Assembly: GCA_964393035.1 (NCBI GenBank)
Contig: CAYMRX010000003.1
Location: forward strand, 310,001 to 374,000
Reading direction: 5' to 3'
From: Tabrizicola_A sp964393035
GTDB taxonomy: Bacteria > Pseudomonadota > Alphaproteobacteria > Rhodobacterales > Rhodobacteraceae
DNA: 64,000 nucleotides
The notes beneath the pieces were generated by a model. The model was not told the origin of the DNA and searched no databases. It was given only the letters and a program-made list of their open reading frames with translations. The translations under genes and the position numbers were made by a program. Positions within the stretch are counted from its first letter, which is position 1; each line of letters starts with the position of its first letter. This document shows, piece after piece, positions 25,230 through 34,089 of the stretch.

Positions 25230-27041
25230 ATGGCTACCGCTTCGATCCGCTGTTTGGGTCGCGTGGGTGTTTTCGCGCTGGCCCTTGTTGCATCTGCCGC
25301 GCAGGCCCTGGATCAGGTTGAATTTCTTGTTGCCACATCAGACAAGGATCTGACCCGCGCGCTGCGCGACGCCTCAGTCGTGCTGGCCAGTGAGCGCGAC
25401 AAGCGCACCAATGCGCAAGACGTTCTGACCGATAGCCGCGCCGAATATGCCGCGCTTTTGAATGCCCTTTATGCCCGCGGACATTATTCGGCGGTGATCC
25501 ATGTCTATGCCGACGGGCGCGAGGTGGCCGCCATCCCGCCGCTGGATGCGCCGTCCCGCATTGATCACATCAAGATCACTGTCGATCCCGGCCCATTGTT
25601 TGCCCTGTCGCGCGCCACGGTGCAGCCGCTGCCCGCCCGACCCGAACTGCCCGAAGGGTTTCGCCCCGGTGCTCCTGCCGAAAGCGGCGTCATCCTTGGC
25701 GCGGCAACGGCGGCGGTGGAGGGGTGGCGGATGCAGGGCAATGCCAAGGCGAAGGTGGCCTCGCAAGATATCGTTGCCGACCATGCCCGCGCCACGCTCT
25801 CGGCCGACATCCGGCTGACCCCCGGCCCCGTGCTGCGCTTTGGACGGCTGGAGGTGATGGGCGAAACGCGCATGCGCGAAACCCGTATCCGCAAGATCGC
25901 GGGCCTGCCCGAAGGCGAACGCTTTGACCCCAAAGACCTTGACCGCGCCGCCGCGCGCCTGCGACGGACGGGTGTGTTCAAGTCGGTGTCGCTGAGCGAA
26001 GACGAGGCGATCACGCCACCTGATTATCTGGGCATCACCGCAACGGTGGTCGAGGAAAAACCGCGCCGCTACAGCTTTGGCGCCGAACTGGCCAGCGATG
26101 AGGGGCTGATGCTGTCGGCAAGCTGGTTGCACCGCAATCTGATGGGCGGCGGTGAGCGGCTGGAGCTTGGGGCCGAGATCAGCAACATCGGCACCCAATC
26201 CGGCGGGGCTGATTATACATTGGGTGCCAAGCTTGACCGCCCGGCAACCTTTACAGCCGACACCAATCTGGGTCTGGCCTTTGAAATCTCGCATCTGAAC
26301 GAGGAAGATTACGACGCCAATATTGCCAGCACCGGCATCACCCTGACGCATGTGTTTTCCGACAGCCTGACCGGGCGGGCCGGGCTGGCCTATGAATATG
26401 CCGCCATTACCGATGCCTTGGGCGACACCACCTATCGGCATCTGGCCCTGCCCCTGGGCGCCACTTGGGACCGGCGCGACAGCAAGACCGATGCCAAGCG
26501 CGGCTTTTACATGGACGCCGAGGTGAAGCCCTTCCGCGGCTTTGGCATCACCGACAATGGGGTTCGCGCCAAGCTGGACCTGCGCGGTTACAAGGCACTG
26601 GGTGCCGAACAGAGGCTGGTTTTTGCCGCCCGCCTTCAGGCCGGGGCGATCTTTGGCGCATCGCTTCTGGGCACGCCGCGCGATGATCTGTTCTATTCCG
26701 GCGGGGCGGGAACCGTGCGCGGACAACCCTACCAATCGCTGGGGGTCAATATCTTGCGCGGGGGTGTCAGCACCTCGATCGGGGCAAATCATTTTGTCGG
26801 GGCATCCCTTGAGGCACGGGTGAAGGCAACCGAAACGCTGGGCGTGGTCGGCTTTGTCGATGTGGGGCGCATCGACATTGGCGGGTTCTTTACCGACACT
26901 GGCGATTGGCACGCGGGTGCTGGGCTGGGCGTGCGCTATGCAACCGGCGTTGGCCCCTTGCGGTTGGACATTGCGGCCCCGGTCGGGGGCGATACCGGCG
27001 ATGGCGTGCAGATCTATCTGGGGTTGGGGCAATCTTTCTGA
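25230..27041 (+). CDS. tamA: Outer-membrane assembly factor TamA (Omp85 family)
   Basis: 603 residues. A signal peptide is present (hydrophobic VGVFALALVASAAQA, cleavage near residue 26). POTRA-like domains occupy about residues 27-270 (for example LRFGRLEVMGETRMRETRIRKIAGLPEGERFDPKDL). A C-terminal beta-barrel follows, with the Omp85 signature region RRDSKTDAKRGFYMDAE and the GGAGTVRGQPYQSLG segment. It works with TamB to insert certain outer-membrane proteins and lipids. The start is chosen to place the signal peptide at the N-terminus; an upstream frame adds 18 unlikely residues. The stop overlaps the tamB start as TGATG, so the pair is coupled. Confidence 0.93.
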   Translation: MATASIRCLGRVGVFALALVASAAQALDQVEFLVATSDKDLTRALRDASVVLASERDKRTNAQDVLTDSRAEYAALLNALYARGHYSAVIHVYADGREVAAIPPLDAPSRIDHIKITVDPGPLFALSRATVQPLPARPELPEGFRPGAPAESGVILGAATAAVEGWRMQGNAKAKVASQDIVADHARATLSADIRLTPGPVLRFGRLEVMGETRMRETRIRKIAGLPEGERFDPKDLDRAAARLRRTGVFKSVSLSEDEAITPPDYLGITATVVEEKPRRYSFGAELASDEGLMLSASWLHRNLMGGGERLELGAEISNIGTQSGGADYTLGAKLDRPATFTADTNLGLAFEISHLNEEDYDANIASTGITLTHVFSDSLTGRAGLAYEYAAITDALGDTTYRHLALPLGATWDRRDSKTDAKRGFYMDAEVKPFRGFGITDNGVRAKLDLRGYKALGAEQRLVFAARLQAGAIFGASLLGTPRDDLFYSGGAGTVRGQPYQSLGVNILRGGVSTSIGANHFVGASLEARVKATETLGVVGFVDVGRIDIGGFFTDTGDWHAGAGLGVRYATGVGPLRLDIAAPVGGDTGDGVQIYLGLGQSF

Positions 27042-30000
27042 TGAAACGCGCGCTCTTTCTTTGTTTGCTGCCGCTGCCTGCCTTGGCGCAGACCGATGAT
27101 CGCGGCTATCTGACCACCTTTTTGGAGAACAATCTTTCGGGCGCGGGGCGGCAGGTTGTCATCACCGGTTTCGAAGGCGCGCTGTCCTCACAGGCGCGGA
27201 TCGCAGAAATCACCATCGCCGACGGTGAAGGCATCTGGCTGACGCTGCATGATGTGGTGCTGGACTGGAACCGCAGCGCCTTGTTCGCCGGGAATGTCTC
27301 GGTGAACGAATTGTCGGCGGGCGAGATCATTCTGGCGCGCCGTCCGGTCGCAGAGGAGACAGAGGCCCAGCCAGAAGCGGGCAGTTTCAGCCTGCCGGAG
27401 CTGCCGGTTTCCATTGACATCGGACGCATCGCGGCAGAGCGGATCGTGCTTGGCCCTGATGTGCTGGGCCAACCGGTTGAGGGCAGGCTGGAGGCGGCGC
27501 TGACGCTTTCGGGCGGGATTGGCGATGCCGATCTGGTTCTGGAGCGCCGGGATGATGGGCCAGAGGGCCGCATCACTTTGACGGCCAGCTATTCCAACGA
27601 AACCCGGCTTCTGGCGCTGGATCTGTCCGCCGCGGAAGAAGCGGGCGGGCTGGTGGCCACCGCGCTTGACCTGCCCGGCCAACCCGCCGCGGCGTTGCAG
27701 GTGCATGGCAGCGGCCCTGCCAGCGACTTTATCGCCGATGTGTCCTTGGAAACCGATGGGCAGCCCCGGTTGAAGGGACGGATTGTCACCAAATCAGGTC
27801 TTGGTGAAACCGGCTTTGCCGCCAAACTGTCGGGCGATGTCGCGCCGCTCTTTCTGCCGGACTACGCCGAGTTTTTTGGCAATCGGGTAGAGATGCTAGG
27901 CTCTGGCACCGCCTATGCGGATGGGCGGCTGACCCTGTCGCAGGTGAAGGTGAAAGCCAAGGCGCTGGATCTGGCCGGATCGCTGTCACTTGCGGCAAAT
28001 GGCAGCCCAAGTCGGTTCGACCTTCAGGGCAGGCTGGCGCAGGAAGACGGAACGCCGGTGCTTCTGCCCCTTTCGGCGTCGCAACCCTTGCGCATCCAAA
28101 GCGGTGATGTCTCTGTCAGCTATGACGCGCGCAAGGGTGAGGGCTGGACAGCCAAAATTGCGACCTATGGGCTGGATAGCGACAGATTTCGGGCCTCGGC
28201 GCTCAACCTCACGGCCTCGGGCCGCATTACGCCGGACCTGTTCGGCGCGACGGTGGCGTTCAATGGCGAAGGGCTGGAGCCACGCGACACCGCAACAGCC
28301 CGCGCGCTGGGGCCTTTCGTCACCGGGGATGCGGTGTTGTTCTACCGCAAAGGCGAAAGCGGCCTCGCCATCCCCAGGCTGCGGCTGCAAGGCGAAGATT
28401 ACAGCGCCAGCATGACCGGCGCTCGGGTGGCCGGGCTGGCCGAAGCCCTGACACTGACCGGCAAGGTTTCGGCCGAGTTGCAAGATCTTTCACGGTTCGC
28501 ACCCTTGGCAAAGATGCCACTGGGGGGCGCGGCACAGGCCGAGATCACCGGCAGTTTCTCGCCCTTGACCGGCGCATTTGACCTTCTGACGACCGCAATC
28601 GGGCAGGATCTGCGCAGCGGCAAACCCCTGCTGGACGGGCTGCTGAAAGACCAAACCGAAGTTTCAGGGCATTTGCGACGCGATCAGACCGGCACCCGGC
28701 TGACCAATGGCAAAATCCTTGGCAATGGGGTGGATGCCGGGATAGCGGGTGTGATTTCTTCGACCGCCAGCGACCTGACGGCACAGGTGCAGATGCGGGA
28801 TCTGTCTGTGCTTGGGCCGGGGTTTGGCGGCGCGCTTCAGGCCAATGCGCAGATGAAAGGCCCGCTGAATGGTGCCGCGATCACCGCAACCGCGACAGGG
28901 CAGGGTTTGCGGGTCGGCAATGCCGAGATCAACAAGCTCTTGGCGGGGGAAAGCCGGATGAATGTTGATCTGACGCTGCGCGAGGGCGCGGTGCAGATTA
29001 ACCGGGCGACGCTGAACAATCCCGAAATCAGCGCCGAAGTCTCTGGCCGGGTAGATGGGTCAGAGCAACGGCTGACACTTCAGGCCAAGCTGCGCAATCT
29101 GGGCGTTTTGGTGCCGGATTTTCCGGGCGCGCTGACGGCAAGCGGCACCGTGCAACGCGACAGCACCGGCGCGACCGTAGACATTGCGGGCAAGGGGCCG
29201 GGCGGCATTGATGCGACGGTCAAAGGTCGGCTTGGCCCGACGGGCAATGATCTGACAATTCGCGGCCGGGCGCAGGCCGCCTTGGCCAATGCCTTCATCG
29301 TGCCGCGTGCTATTGCAGGCCCACTGGCTTTCGACCTGAAGCTGACCGGCCCGCTGGCGCTTTCGTCACTCTCTGGCCCGATCACCTTGGAAGGGGGGCG
29401 GCTGTCTGACCCGTCGCTCGCCTTTGCCTTTGAGGGCATTTCGGCCCGCGCCAACCTGTCGGGGGGGCAGGCGCAGGTTGCGGCGACCTTGCCGCTGACG
29501 ACCACGGGAAAGCTGGCCGTTGCAGGCACGGTCGGCCTTGCAGAGCCGTTTTCTGCCGCGCTTGGTATCACCGTGCAGGGCGTTACCATCAGCGATCCCG
29601 ACCTCTTTGAAACGCTGATGAACGGAGAGCTGAAACTGACCGGGCCTCTGCTGGGCCAGCCGCTGCTCGCCGGTCAGATCACCTTGGTCGAAACCGAACT
29701 TCGCATTCCTTCAACCGGGTTCGGCGGGGCGGCGGGCCTGCCAGAGTTGCGCCACATCAACGAGCCCGCCGATGTGCGCGCCACCCGCGCCCGCGCTGGG
29801 CTTTTGGCCGGGGCAGCCGGGGCCGCACGCGCGGGCCGGGGTGACTTGGCGCTGGATGTCACGCTTTCGGCCCCCAATCGGGTCTTTGTGCGCGGGCGGG
29901 GTCTGGATGCTGAGCTGGGCGGTGAGGTTCGGCTTTTGGGAACGCTTTCGGCCCTTGCCCCGGCGGGCGCCTTCAATCTGATCCGGGGACGGCTGGATTT

Positions 30001-30538
30001 GCTTGGCAAACGCTTTGACCTGCAAGAGGCGCTGTTGCAGTTGGAGGGCGATCTGGTGCCCTTTTTGCGCATGGTGGCCAGCACGGAAAATGACGGCATC
30101 ACCGCGAATGTGGTGATCGAAGGCCGGGCCGATGATCCGGATGTCAGCTTCACCTCGGTGCCGGACATGCCAGAGGAGGCGGTGTTGGCGCAGCTTTTGT
30201 TCGGACAGGACTTGCAGAACCTGTCGCCTGTGCAGGCGCTGCAACTGGCCAATGCCGTTGCCACTTTGGCCGGGCAGGGTGGGCAGGGCGTGATGGCCAA
30301 GCTGCGGCAAGGGATTGGCGTCGACAATCTCGACGTCAAAACCACCACCGAAGGCGGGGCCGAACTGACGGCCGGCAAATATATCGGCAAGAACGCCTAT
30401 ACCGAGGTGACGGTGGGTCAGGATGGCAAAAGCCAGATCAACCTGAACCTTGATCTGACCGACAGCATCACCCTTCGCGGCAGCGCGGGAAATGATGGGC
30501 AAACCGGGATCGGGGTGTTTTTGGAAAAGGATTATTAG
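27041..30538 (+). CDS. tamB: Translocation and assembly module inner-membrane protein TamB
   Basis: 1165 residues, a typical alphaproteobacterial TamB. The first 17 residues act as signal/anchor. The rest is a long repetitive beta-rich taco-like body. The C-terminal DUF490 domain ends with PFLRMVASTENDGITANVVIEGRADDPDVSFTS, PDMPEEAVLAQLLFGQ and a terminal strand closing in GIGVFLEKDY. It spans the periplasm and partners with TamA, encoded immediately upstream with a one-base stop/start overlap. TamB-like proteins also support lipid transport to the outer membrane. Confidence 0.94.
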   Translation: MKRALFLCLLPLPALAQTDDRGYLTTFLENNLSGAGRQVVITGFEGALSSQARIAEITIADGEGIWLTLHDVVLDWNRSALFAGNVSVNELSAGEIILARRPVAEETEAQPEAGSFSLPELPVSIDIGRIAAERIVLGPDVLGQPVEGRLEAALTLSGGIGDADLVLERRDDGPEGRITLTASYSNETRLLALDLSAAEEAGGLVATALDLPGQPAAALQVHGSGPASDFIADVSLETDGQPRLKGRIVTKSGLGETGFAAKLSGDVAPLFLPDYAEFFGNRVEMLGSGTAYADGRLTLSQVKVKAKALDLAGSLSLAANGSPSRFDLQGRLAQEDGTPVLLPLSASQPLRIQSGDVSVSYDARKGEGWTAKIATYGLDSDRFRASALNLTASGRITPDLFGATVAFNGEGLEPRDTATARALGPFVTGDAVLFYRKGESGLAIPRLRLQGEDYSASMTGARVAGLAEALTLTGKVSAELQDLSRFAPLAKMPLGGAAQAEITGSFSPLTGAFDLLTTAIGQDLRSGKPLLDGLLKDQTEVSGHLRRDQTGTRLTNGKILGNGVDAGIAGVISSTASDLTAQVQMRDLSVLGPGFGGALQANAQMKGPLNGAAITATATGQGLRVGNAEINKLLAGESRMNVDLTLREGAVQINRATLNNPEISAEVSGRVDGSEQRLTLQAKLRNLGVLVPDFPGALTASGTVQRDSTGATVDIAGKGPGGIDATVKGRLGPTGNDLTIRGRAQAALANAFIVPRAIAGPLAFDLKLTGPLALSSLSGPITLEGGRLSDPSLAFAFEGISARANLSGGQAQVAATLPLTTTGKLAVAGTVGLAEPFSAALGITVQGVTISDPDLFETLMNGELKLTGPLLGQPLLAGQITLVETELRIPSTGFGGAAGLPELRHINEPADVRATRARAGLLAGAAGAARAGRGDLALDVTLSAPNRVFVRGRGLDAELGGEVRLLGTLSALAPAGAFNLIRGRLDLLGKRFDLQEALLQLEGDLVPFLRMVASTENDGITANVVIEGRADDPDVSFTSVPDMPEEAVLAQLLFGQDLQNLSPVQALQLANAVATLAGQGGQGVMAKLRQGIGVDNLDVKTTTEGGAELTAGKYIGKNAYTEVTVGQDGKSQINLNLDLTDSITLRGSAGNDGQTGIGVFLEKDY

Positions 30539-30550
30539 GGCCTTTCGGGT

Positions 30551-31384
30551 TTAGCGTTTGCGCCGATGGCGCTCCGCATCCACCGCAGCCCCCAACAGCA
30601 CGGCATAGGCAGAGACGTAAAGCCACATCATCAGGGCGGCGACCGCCCCGATGGAGCCATAAATCCTGTTGTAGCTTGGGAAATTCTCCAGATAGAGCAT
30701 AAAGCCCCGCGTCGCGAGAACCCACAGCACAACCGCAACCAACAGACCCCATGACAAAAGCGGTGGCGGGTTCTGGCCATGGTTTGGCCCCAGCCGATAG
30801 GCCAGCGCCATGGCAAGAACGCCCAGACCAAGGCCCAGCGCCATGTTGGTGCCTTGCAGTGCTTTCAGCCCGTAGGTGCCCAGCGGCAAAAAGGCGACGA
30901 CCAGCGGCAGCACCACCGCCAGCACCAAGGCCGCCAGAACCAGACCGACCAGCACAAAGGTCAGCGCCACCGCCCGCAACTGGTGCCGATGCCCAAAGCG
31001 GTTCGGTCTTTGGTGGATGGCGTTCAGCCCCCGGATCAACGCCGCCACGCCGGCGCGGGCAGACCACAGGGCAAAGGCGGTTGACAGCAGCGTCGTCAGG
31101 CCAAGGTTGGACGGGGTCGCCGACAAAAGCCCCTCGACCTGATCCGTAATCAGCACCAGCACATCGGGCGGCAGAACCGGGCGCAGCAAGTCCAACTCCT
31201 GCCGGATCACCGAAGGGTCCGAAACAAAGCCCCAGATCGCGATCACCGCTGCAGCCGCAGGGAAAATGGCAAGAAAGCCGTAAAACGCCACACCGGCGGC
31301 GATCAGGTCCAGCTCGGCCTGCTCGGTGCGGCGATAAAAGCGCCAGAGGGCAGCAAGAATATTCGGGGGGACATAGCGGCGCAT
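30551..31384 (-). CDS. YihY/BrkB family inner-membrane protein
   Basis: 277 residues with about six transmembrane segments. The family signature includes the N-terminal FYRRTEQAELDLIAAGVAFYGFLAIFPAAAAVIAIWGF and WSARAGVAALIRGLNAIHQRPN. The C-terminal YRIYGSIGAVAALMMWLYVSAYAVLLGAAVDAE follows, ending in a basic tail. Function is not established; older annotations as ribonuclease BN are known to be wrong. The ATG is chosen over an upstream TTG that adds six residues; neither has a strong ribosome site. It lies downstream of the MnmC-like gene on the same strand and is convergent with tamB (12-bp gap). Confidence 0.88.
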   Translation of the reverse strand: MRRYVPPNILAALWRFYRRTEQAELDLIAAGVAFYGFLAIFPAAAAVIAIWGFVSDPSVIRQELDLLRPVLPPDVLVLITDQVEGLLSATPSNLGLTTLLSTAFALWSARAGVAALIRGLNAIHQRPNRFGHRHQLRAVALTFVLVGLVLAALVLAVVLPLVVAFLPLGTYGLKALQGTNMALGLGLGVLAMALAYRLGPNHGQNPPPLLSWGLLVAVVLWVLATRGFMLYLENFPSYNRIYGSIGAVAALMMWLYVSAYAVLLGAAVDAERHRRKR

Positions 31385-31423
31385 GTGGGCAGGATGGGCC
31401 AAGCCACCCCATCGGGCAAGGGG

Positions 31424-32452
31424 TTAGAGCCGAAAACCCTCGGGGATGGCATCGCGGCCTTCCAGCACCAGATCCACCATGGTGACCGCAACTTTTGGCG
31501 CCATACCAAAGCCGATCTTGAAACCGCCATTTGCCACGAAATGACCGGGCTTGCCGGGCCATTGGCCCAAGATCGGCGCTTTGGTCTTGGCACGCGGGCG
31601 GATACCGGCCCAGCGCTCCAGCACCGGGGCGTCTGCCAGAATGGGAAGTGCGGCGATGGCGCGGGCATAAACCGTCTCTAACAGGCCATCTGTGGCGGTA
31701 TCGTCCTGCCAATGCTGCTCACTGGTAGAGCCGATGGCAACCGTGCCGTCGGCATGGGGAATGATATGCAGGCTGTCGGCATAAAGCTGTGGCGCATCAC
31801 CGGCATCGAATTTCAGACTGATCGCTTGGCCTTTGACGCCATCGCCGATCGGGCGCCCAAGATCGGCCGAGAGGTCGCGCAACCCCTGCAAACCCGTCGC
31901 CCAGATCACCGGGCCTTCATCGCGCCCCTCGCCTTCAATCACCTCGCCGCCTTTGGCGCGTATCGCAGCGACCAGTGCCGCTGCGGCCATCCGCGGGTGA
32001 AGCCGGGCCGAAAGCGTGTCATGCACCAACCACCCCGAGGGGGATTTCGGCGCCCAATCCGCCCCCGTGCTTGGGATCACCCGCCATTCTGCCTGGTCGC
32101 TCCACAGCCTATTAGCCGTTTCGTGACGCTTTCTGGCCAGTTCAACCGCCGCCGCATCAGCGAGAGGCTGCAACCGGCCCACTCTGCCATATCCGGTTTC
32201 CAGCCCCGAGATCTGCGCAACCTCGGCCCAAAAGGTGGCCGCCATCAGCAGGCTTTCCAGTTGAAACTGCTTTTTCGGGTTCCAGTTTTCAGGAACATGC
32301 GGCGACAGCGCGCCGACCAGCCCGCCCGAAGATCCCGCGCCGATCCGCGCCACTTCGATCAACCGCACACGGGCCCCGCGTCGGGCCGCTTCCCAAGCGA
32401 TGCACAGGCCAAAGGCCCCGCCGCCGCGTACTGTCAGATCGACCCTTGCCAT
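31424..32452 (-). CDS. FAD-dependent oxidoreductase, MnmC C-terminal-domain-like
   Basis: 342 residues, a DAO-fold protein. The N-terminal VDLTVRGGGAFGLCIAWEAARRGARVRLIE is the FAD Rossmann motif, although the last part of the glycine motif is GAFGLC. The C-terminal GHFVANGGFKIGFGMAPKVA closes the FAD site. It is divergent from mnmD (46-bp gap). In Escherichia coli the two activities are fused in MnmC, whose C-terminal domain oxidises carboxymethylaminomethyl-uridine in tRNA wobble position 34. The adjacency suggests this gene supplies that half as a separate protein, but a glycine-oxidase-like role cannot be excluded. Confidence 0.78.
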   Translation of the reverse strand: MARVDLTVRGGGAFGLCIAWEAARRGARVRLIEVARIGAGSSGGLVGALSPHVPENWNPKKQFQLESLLMAATFWAEVAQISGLETGYGRVGRLQPLADAAAVELARKRHETANRLWSDQAEWRVIPSTGADWAPKSPSGWLVHDTLSARLHPRMAAAALVAAIRAKGGEVIEGEGRDEGPVIWATGLQGLRDLSADLGRPIGDGVKGQAISLKFDAGDAPQLYADSLHIIPHADGTVAIGSTSEQHWQDDTATDGLLETVYARAIAALPILADAPVLERWAGIRPRAKTKAPILGQWPGKPGHFVANGGFKIGFGMAPKVAVTMVDLVLEGRDAIPEGFRL

Positions 32453-32498
32453 TCCCCGGTGCCTTCCCCATGGTCCGCGCATTCGGGAGATACGGCAG

Positions 32499-33197
32499 AT
32501 GACGGGCAGCGAACAGGGGCATGGCCATGATCTTGGCGGGCTGGACTGGCGCGATGGCGTTATTCCCGTGTCCCGGCGGTTTGACGACCCGTATTTCTCA
32601 TTGAACGACGGGCTGGCCGAGACGCGCCATGTGTTCTTGGCGGGAAATGACTTGCCCGCCCGCTTGCGCCCCGGCTTTCAGGTGGCGGAATTGGGGTTTG
32701 GCACCGGGTTGAACCTTTTGGCGCTGCATATCGCCAATCCGGGCATTCCGATCCGTTTCACCAGCTTTGAAGCCTTCCCCTTGACGGCCGAAGAAATCGC
32801 CCGCGCGCTTGAGCATTTTCCCGAAGCCCAAGCGGTGGCGGGCCCGTTTCTGGCGGCTTGGGCGACGGGGGCAAGGCAATTTGAAATCGGCTCTATCTCT
32901 GCGGAAATCATCGTTGGGGATGCGCGCCAGACCCTGCCCAACTGGCAAGGGCGCGCCGATGCCTGGTTTCTGGATGGGTTTTCCCCTGCCAAAAACCCTG
33001 AACTTTGGTCGCCGGACCTGATGGCCGAGGTGGCCCGCCACACCTTTCCGGGCGGCAGTTTCGCCACCTATACCGCTGCGGGCCATGTGCGCCGTGCATT
33101 AGGGGATGCGGGGTTTCACGTGAAACGCTGCCCCGGTCATGGCCGAAAGCGCCATATGACCGTTGGTGCGCTGGAGGAGGCCACCCCGCATGGCTGA
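32499..33197 (+). CDS. mnmD: tRNA (5-methylaminomethyl-2-thiouridine)(34) methyltransferase MnmD
   Basis: 232 residues, matching the stand-alone MnmD domain (DUF752). Diagnostic blocks are PVSRRFDDPYFSLNDGLAETRHVFLAGNDL, VAELGFGTGLNLLAL (SAM motif I), WFLDGFSPAKNPELW and the C-terminal FHVKRCPGHGRKRHM. It makes the last methylation of mnm5s2U at the tRNA wobble position. GGGAG lies 9 nt before the ATG. The stop overlaps the next transporter gene by 8 bp. A parS-like palindrome lies in codons for GFHVKR near the end. Confidence 0.92.
   Translation: MTGSEQGHGHDLGGLDWRDGVIPVSRRFDDPYFSLNDGLAETRHVFLAGNDLPARLRPGFQVAELGFGTGLNLLALHIANPGIPIRFTSFEAFPLTAEEIARALEHFPEAQAVAGPFLAAWATGARQFEIGSISAEIIVGDARQTLPNWQGRADAWFLDGFSPAKNPELWSPDLMAEVARHTFPGGSFATYTAAGHVRRALGDAGFHVKRCPGHGRKRHMTVGALEEATPHG
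33112..33127. other. parS: parS-like palindrome (inside mnmD)
   Basis: GGTTTCACGTGAAACG contains the perfect 14-bp core GTTTCACGTGAAAC of parS and differs from the 16-bp consensus only at the two outermost bases. The symmetry suggests a genuine ParB site even though the codons for a conserved MnmD motif run through it. Confidence 0.6.
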
Positions 33198-34089
33198 ACA
33201 AAGCAACCGCAAGGGAACCTTGTTCCTGATTGCCGCAATGTTGGTTTTTGCCGCGCAGGACGGCGTTTCCGGTCATTTGGGCCGATCTTACAACGTGTTT
33301 TCCATCGTCATGCTGCGGTATTGGATCTTTATCCTCTTTGGCATCTGGCTGATGCACCGCGCCTATGGTGGCATTGGTCCTGCGCTGGCAAGCTCGTTCA
33401 AGACGCTTCAGATCGCGCGCGGCCTTTTGCTGGTTGCCGAAATCTGCGTCATGCAACTGGCGTTCGTGAAACTGGGCCTGATCGAAACCCATGCCGTCTT
33501 TACCACCTCTCCCTTGATGGTGGCAGCACTCTCTGGCCCGGTTCTTGGCGAAAAGGTCGGCTGGCGGCGCTGGACCGCAATTGCGGTGGGTTGCCTTGGC
33601 GTTCTGGTCATTCTGAAGCCGGGCTCCGGTGTCTTTTCGCCTTGGTCGCTGGTGCCGCTCTTGGGCGCTTTCCTTTATGCGCTCTATGGTCTGTTGACCC
33701 GCTATGTCGGCCGCGCGGATTCCAGCCCGATCAGTTTCTTCTGGATGGGTCTTGTCGGGCTGGTTGCGCTTACCTTGCCGGGTATCTGGTTCTGGACACC
33801 GATGACGCCGATGGATTCCATTTGGATGGCCACCCTGTGTTGCACCGGGATTTTGGGCCATTATCTTTTGATCCGCTGCTATGAGGTCGCCGAGGCCAGC
33901 GCCGTGCAGCCCTTTGCCTATCTGCAACTGGTCTTCATCTCGATCTTCGGGATCACGATTTTCGGCGAAGTGCTGCGCTGGAACGTTGCGGCGGGGGCCG
34001 GAATTGTGGTGATGGCGGGGCTGTTCACCCTGTGGCGGCAAAGGGTGCGCGCCCGTGCAGCCGCTATTGGCCCGTCAACTCCGCCGTGA
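33190..34089 (+). CDS. EamA/DMT-family transporter
   Basis: 299 residues, ten predicted membrane segments in two EamA repeats. Typical blocks include HAVFTTSPLMVAALSGPVLGEKVGWRRWTAIAVGCLGVLVIL at the end of repeat one and EASAVQPFAYLQLVFISIFGITIFGE in repeat two. GGAGGAGG lies 9 nt before the ATG, and the start overlaps the mnmD stop by 8 bp, so it is cotranscribed. The family exports amino acids, nucleotide sugars or metabolites; the substrate is unknown. Its last 26 bp overlap the 3' end of the convergent slt gene. Confidence 0.9.
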   Translation: MAEQSNRKGTLFLIAAMLVFAAQDGVSGHLGRSYNVFSIVMLRYWIFILFGIWLMHRAYGGIGPALASSFKTLQIARGLLLVAEICVMQLAFVKLGLIETHAVFTTSPLMVAALSGPVLGEKVGWRRWTAIAVGCLGVLVILKPGSGVFSPWSLVPLLGAFLYALYGLLTRYVGRADSSPISFFWMGLVGLVALTLPGIWFWTPMTPMDSIWMATLCCTGILGHYLLIRCYEVAEASAVQPFAYLQLVFISIFGITIFGEVLRWNVAAGAGIVVMAGLFTLWRQRVRARAAAIGPSTPP

